DNA from: Desarmillaria ectypa
Lineage: Eukaryota > Basidiomycota > Agaricomycetes > Agaricales > Physalacriaceae
Length of the DNA stretch: 64,000 nucleotides
Direction of reading: 5' to 3'
NCBI GenBank assembly: GCA_030407005.1
Contig: JAUDYN010000013.1
Span: forward strand, 62,001 to 126,000
Positions 59,428-64,000 of the stretch are shown here, piece after piece. Position 1 is the stretch's first letter. Every line of letters begins with the position of its first letter. The notes beneath the pieces were generated by a model. The model was not told the origin of the DNA. It made no database searches and was given only the letters and a program-made list of their open reading frames with translations. A program made the translations under genes and the position numbers.

Positions 59428-61501
59428 ATGGTTCCCAACGGCCCACCCAAGAGCCTCGATGATTTGCCTGTATCAGGTTCTGCGGCAGTCGTATATTCGC
59501 TGCTTACCGCTCTTGAGGTAAGTGTATTGTCCAGGGATCTGGAGTATGAGCGGATGGAAGAGCTAAAGAGACTTCTGGCAGACGTCAGCAAGGTCTTGCA
59601 CCAATGCCGCCGACTTGTTAACGAAGATCTCACCTACCTTGTGCAATATTGAGCTTGTCCTACACGATAACAGGGGACCTGGAAGCAATCTGTTCCTCAA
59701 GAGCTGCGGGGAGCTACAGAGGTATTCCATTAAGGTGACCTATTCTTAGATCTGACATGACCCTAGTCACATTGCCACTCTCCTCAGAAGCATCGAACAG
59801 GCTAAGAAAGAGTTCCACGGCATAAATCGATACCTCCAGCGAAAAGCTTTGAACGAACGAATGCGAGAATTTCGGAATGACATCGGCCTGATGAAACAGA
59901 ACTATCTTGTTGCGTTTTGCGTTCCCTTTTTTTTCTGCTTCCATTACTGATAGCTGCGTTTAGGCACATATTACAACGGAGGGCCGCGCACCCACGCTGG
60001 CGTCCATCCCCGACCGGTTTTCCATTAGCACGACGTCTGAACCGACATATCAAAAGACGAACATCAACTTTGAGTCGTCACAGCCGGAGGTTGATGAGCC
60101 GGTCTTCGAAGCCCTGTTAGACAAAATTATATTCAATGAAACTCGTCGGGTCTTCTGGAACTATGAGAATTTTTTCAGTGATATAGATGTCCTGGCTTCT
60201 CAGGATCCACACTTCATTATCGATCTCCTCCAATATCTCATTGTGCGTGTATTTCTGGTTTGTATGGTTGCTAGCTGATGTTGATGATGTCTTAGGACAC
60301 GGAGCTTGCGGAAGATCCAGATCATTGGCGTAGGCGGTGCATGAAGTTAATATTGACCTTAACGAGGACGCATGGTATTCTTCCGACATCATTCTACTGC
60401 CCTGATGCTCAGAGAGAAGGAAAAATGGCTGTGTGGGGCGGTCGGTTCGCCGTGCGTGCTGTGCTTTAGGATGTGACGCATCTATAGGTTGACATTGTCT
60501 CAGGATATGTGGAAAGGTCGCATGGGTGATACACTCATTTGCATCAAAGTCTTACGTGTATTCGTCAACAACGGTATTGAAGAGCGTACGCGACTTATCA
60601 AGGTATGTATGATTTCTTCACTCTTTGCTCAACATCATTCGCTAATTTGTGTGACTAGAATTTCTGCCGTGAAGCCCTGGCATGGAGGAATATGAATCAT
60701 CCTAATGTTCTGCCATTCCTCGGCGTGAGCACGGAGCTTTTTGCCCCTAGTTTCTGTCTTATTTCTCCTTGGATGCAAAATGGGAATATTATGAGCTTTT
60801 TAGCTAGGAATCCAGCTCATGATCGACTGACTTCGGTGAAGTATTCTTGCTATTCCTGAGTCGTTGTCGTCGTCTCTGACCTGCTTGGTGGGTAGATCAA
60901 GGAAGTGGCGAGCGGGATGGCATACTTACATTTGTTGGACCCGCCTATTTTGCATGCCGATATTCGTGGGGTGAGTTTCTTCGTCTCAGAGACTCTCCAA
61001 ATTCTGAGTGATATGTATGTAGGCGAAGATACTGGTGAATGATGACTACCAGTGTTGCCTTGCAGACTTTGGGCTAGCACTCGTTGTGGAGACGCAAGTT
61101 CCTGGGAGTCCTGCACTGGCGCTGGGCGGGTCCACTCGGTGGCTTGCGCCCGAGGTACTGAATATCCAGTTGTTTGACCCCAATTATATCACTGCAAGAG
61201 ATGTGTATGCTTTTGGGTGTACGGTTATCGAGGTCATTCCTTCTGTTCATTTTGATACCTCCTGTCTGACTCGGCCTAAAATAAGATATATACAGGGGAA
61301 CCACCATTTTCGCATCTTCGAACAGAAACTGCGATTATACACAAGGTGCTGACTAATGTGTGTACGGGGAAGACTAAGCTTGCGACGGGCGATTTGGGGA
61401 GGGTTGGGGAGGTCGTGAATGGGTGTTTGGAAACGAGGGCGGGGGATAGATTGTGTGCGACGGAGGTGGTGAGGATGCTTGAGGAGCTGCGACACAAGTA
61501 A
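59428..61501 (+). CDS. tyrosine-kinase-like protein with altered catalytic loop
   Basis: Ten exons: 59428-59640, 59702-59721, 59767-59908, 59964-60242, 60296-60451, 60504-60602, 60659-60835, 60896-60970, 61023-61232, 61286-61501; 528 residues. The N-terminal part (about 1-125) is helical, then comes a linker, then a kinase domain (about 262-528). Kinase landmarks: WGGRFADMWKG in place of a standard Gly loop, Lys285 in ICIK, hinge LISPWMQNGNI, catalytic loop HADIRGAKILV (382-392), DFG at 402-404, GGSTRWLAPE, DVYAFGCTVIE, then IYTGEPPF and C-lobe. HRD is HAD, and the catalytic-loop Asn (five after Asp384) is Lys389, so activity is doubtful. Such TKL-like genes are expanded in Agaricomycetes. 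The first 45 nt after 59533 may be an intron (513 residues if spliced). The ATG is the least certain point. Confidence 0.85.
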
Positions 61502-61674
61502 TTTTATTTCTTAGCAATATCTTTATAGGAAACGAAGCTTATGTGAACCTGTTGTATGTATCTCTAGCCGCCTTAGAAAACATGATTCCTCAGAAAACAG
61601 GGCACGGAACAAGACGTGACATTCGGCTGTCGACTACAGGCCTAGATGATTCCTACACTATATATTTCCTTCGC

Positions 61675-62345
61675 CAGACGCTCTTTCAAGAAGCCATAGC
61701 ATTGGCCATGAACTGCACCTCCGTCTGGTCCGCAGTCGGATTGATGGCGAGCGTCATCCCTAGACGGCAGTGAGCTCCGGCGGCTTGCCTGCACGAGATC
61801 CAGTGAGGCTCGGTATCGAGGATCGTGGTAGTGAACGTGCTACCCGGTGCGCTGACGGCGTCATGGCTAGAGCAAAGAGTATAAGACCTCGATAGTAAAC
61901 GAAAGAAAGACAACCCACAATCCACTATCAAACGCGCTCGGTCCTACTCCACCCACGGGAGGAGGACAGGGAGATGTGAATGTGGTCGTCGTCGCTGTAT
62001 CTGGTGGGAAGACAGGGAAATAGGTAGGTAAGGGGGATAGGGCAGGAGTGGGGGTGGATACGTACGGTTCCTAGTGAGGTAGGTAAAGGTGACGGTATCC
62101 CCGATGGCGGGGTGGATCTCGTTCGGAGTGAACGTGAATCCGTTGCTGAGGCCGACTTGGACGGTCCAGTCCACACCCATGACGAGGGGCGCGGCGATGA
62201 GAGCGGTAGAGATGACTGAGAGGAGACGCATTGTTGTAGAGATCTGAGTCTGGGTTTTTGTTGGATTTTTTGTGCTGCTTAAATACTCTAAAGGTGCTCC
62301 CTGTACCAGTATGACGGGTTTCGAGCCGGGAAAATTAGACATGCG
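61675..62345 (-). repeat. recent duplication, copy B (cupredoxin gene and promoter)
   Basis: Counterpart of 51930-52600. Differences are a few substitutions; introns are nearly identical. Immediately beyond the upstream edge lies a short (GATGC)n run (62389-62406). Confidence 0.85.
61686..62231 (-). CDS. secreted cupredoxin-domain protein, copy B
   Basis: Same three-exon structure as copy A (62066-62231, 61919-62000, 61686-61866), 142 residues, signal peptide and all four putative copper ligands (His56, Cys108, His115, Met120) kept. Only three residue changes from copy A were noticed (Thr42 to Ala in HPTIGD, Ala133 to Val, Arg140 to Met). It converges on the kinase gene with 184 bp between stops. 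Near-identity in introns points to a recent duplication or gene conversion rather than selection alone. Confidence 0.85.
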
Positions 62346-62599
62346 CTTCAGAACGATAGAAGCACGCAGTTGTAAGAAAACCCAACCGATGCGATGCGAT
62401 GCGATGGGTCTTCAGCCGCATACAAGAGTCGAAATGAGGTGATCCTGTGAACAAGGCTTCCCCAGCCGGCCTTGGGTTGTAAACCTCCTCCACACGAAAA
62501 TGCTCACCAGGGATGAGATGTCGTAGCGACGCCGACCGAGAGTTTCCAACACCGAATACCGAATATCATCGAGAAAAGGAATAGCAAAAAAGTCAAGCG

Positions 62600-63648
62600 T
62601 CATTCGCTCTCCTCCCTTTCATCGCATGCTGAACTTTGCGCAGTCGACTTGATAGCAACTTCATTCTTCCAGATCTTCACGGTGTAGGGGTAGAAATGGG
62701 AAGGAAGGAAGTCGGTCCCCCCTGGTTGGCGGACACCGAATTCATCTAGCCAAGAAGGTACTCGCTCCTGGGACTACAAATGTGTTATAATTAAAGGAAA
62801 GAAGAGCAGCCTATAGCAAATGACTCACCGAGCCCCTTTCAGAATACACCAATTGTGGACTATGATGAATTCTCTCTTGCAGGCTGGACCCACAATGACT
62901 TGATGATGGACGCAGTACCTTGCATAAATCTTTTTGTTATTTTCTTCGACCGCATGAGCTGCGAGATAACATCATAAGCAAGACTTGCGGTATCAGCACA
63001 TGCCACATGCCACATGCCACCTAATCATCTTCGCTTGGATGTCTGTCTTCCTGCTCTTCTATTCCCTCGCTCGCTCCTGCTCGTGAGCTACCAGGCCACT
63101 TCATAGTTGGAAGATATTATTTATGAGGAAAGGTAATAAGAGCGGGCTGAAGGAAAACATGCCGGCTAATCAGAAAAGCGAGAGAAAGCAACGGAAAAGG
63201 TCACGCAATCTCGCTTCCAATGCCATGTTCGATATATGCAATTCGAGTGCACAGTTGGGATATGCTGAGAATAAAATTCAGGTGGAAGACAATCGACTTT
63301 GCTGAGCGCTGGATCCACGTTGTACTGTGACTTCGACTAAGGACCTCTAAATGGCAATCACACGTACCATGTGATCCAGCACGCGTTTGTCATCCGATTC
63401 TCCGTTTCCTCCCGCCATCCTTTGACCCTTACAGATGACATCATCAAAGAAAGGCTCATGGACTTTTTCACCCGGGGACAGAATGCTGCGTGAACCGTAT
63501 CAGCGTGATATCTGCAAGTGAGCGCTATGCTGCTCTTTATAAATCTACGTCTTATGACCAAGACTTTCCCGTAATCGCGATCTCACCACAAGTCGTACAA
63601 CCTTAGGCTCTTGACATCGTCATCGTAAACCAATTTTCCCTTCGACAT
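62600..63648 (-). CDS. small protein of unknown function (weak model)
   Basis: Tentative five-exon model on the minus strand: 63587-63648, 63368-63485, 62919-62958, 62829-62875, 62600-62773; 146 residues. Readable coding-like pieces: MSKGKLVYDDDVKSLRLYDL, ILSPGEKVHEPFFDDVICKG, then MRSKKITKRFMQERIHHSPQ, PSWLDEFGVRQPGGTDFLPS and HFYPYTVKIWKNEVAIKS, ending CDEREESE. Phases match across all junctions. The intron 62959-63367 is unusually long (409 nt), so the two halves might be separate genes or the intron may hold an extra exon (a frame starting MWHVACADTASLAY lies at 63015). No family recognised. Confidence 0.4.
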
Positions 63649-64000
63649 CGTGTAAAAAAAACTGTGACTGAGCTAAACTGAACTCAAAGTATTAAATTAC
63701 TGATCAGGAGTTGAGCGCTCAGACTACTACCAGACCATGACTTTACGTATATTAATTGCCTCAAAACGAAGCCCAAAGTGGGTTGAACATCACTCCTTTG
63801 TCTCAAAATTCATGGCACGACGGAACATCAGCTTGCAATGCACGAAACTTATATTTTGATACACCAAGGTCAATCACCGGCAATAAGCCGCAAAGATGTC
63901 CTCTTTCGAGGAACCCAGACTCGGAAGGAAAAAGACGACCGCCGAGTAACCAAGGAACATAAAGTTCATCCAGACTCCTCGCGAGTTTCCTAAACGAGCC
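63649..64000. other. right edge, no gene recognised
   Basis: Upstream of the preceding weak model. One 68-codon plus-strand frame without motifs. Nothing repetitive noticed. Confidence 0.35.

Noticed and set aside
62412..62603. Frame starting MTLDFFAIPF overlapping the stop of the 62600-63648 model
   Set aside because: Coding-like at first sight, but no in-phase junction joins it to the upstream exons and it has no family resemblance.

Overview
The window reads as nuclear DNA of a mushroom-forming basidiomycete (Agaricomycetes). The support is many introns of about 45-60 nt with GT..AG ends, and families typical of that group: an F-box/LRR-like protein, a tyrosine-kinase-like protein with a modified catalytic loop, a DUF6534-type membrane-protein relic, an ankyrin-MYND relic and small secreted cupredoxins. 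No bacterial features were seen. All gene models below were spliced by eye; exon lengths sum to whole codons in every intact model.

Layout. 1-1972 is the 3' part of KU70 (+). 1973-5605 is gene-free. 5606-6936 is an F-box protein (-). 7441-8311 is a CGFS monothiol glutaredoxin (+), tail to tail with an extended SDR/NAD-dependent epimerase (8435-9853, -). 10785-11695 is a broken ankyrin/MYND gene. 12538-13156 is an isochorismatase-like hydrolase whose usual nucleophile Cys is Ser. 14240-14760 is a broken DUF6534-type gene.

From about 16.4 kb to 51 kb the DNA is a repeat-rich accessory block. It holds several diverged copies of one multi-kb repeat, in both orientations. Some copies carry a small membrane-protein reading frame and a nearby tRNA-like sequence. 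Two pairs of near-identical 1.7-1.9 kb inverted repeats (26.3-27.9/43.1-44.8 kb and 35.0-36.9/40.4-42.3 kb) give the block mirror symmetry around one intact gene of unknown function (37355-38607, -). Degenerate isochorismatase copies (24.9 and 49.8-50.3 kb) and a three-member small Gly/Ser-rich gene family (31.7, 48.1 and 55.9 kb) follow the same mirrored arrangement.

From 51 to 64 kb lie two nearly identical cupredoxin genes (51941-52486 and 61686-62231, both -), one complete kinase gene (59428-61501, +), several kinase relics, a 706-bp MITE, a solo LTR (another lies at 28.8 kb) and a weakly supported small gene at the right end (62600-63648, -).

Functionally the left 13 kb holds housekeeping-type genes: DNA end joining, iron-sulphur/iron regulation, redox metabolism and protein turnover. 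The remainder is duplicated and rearranged accessory DNA.
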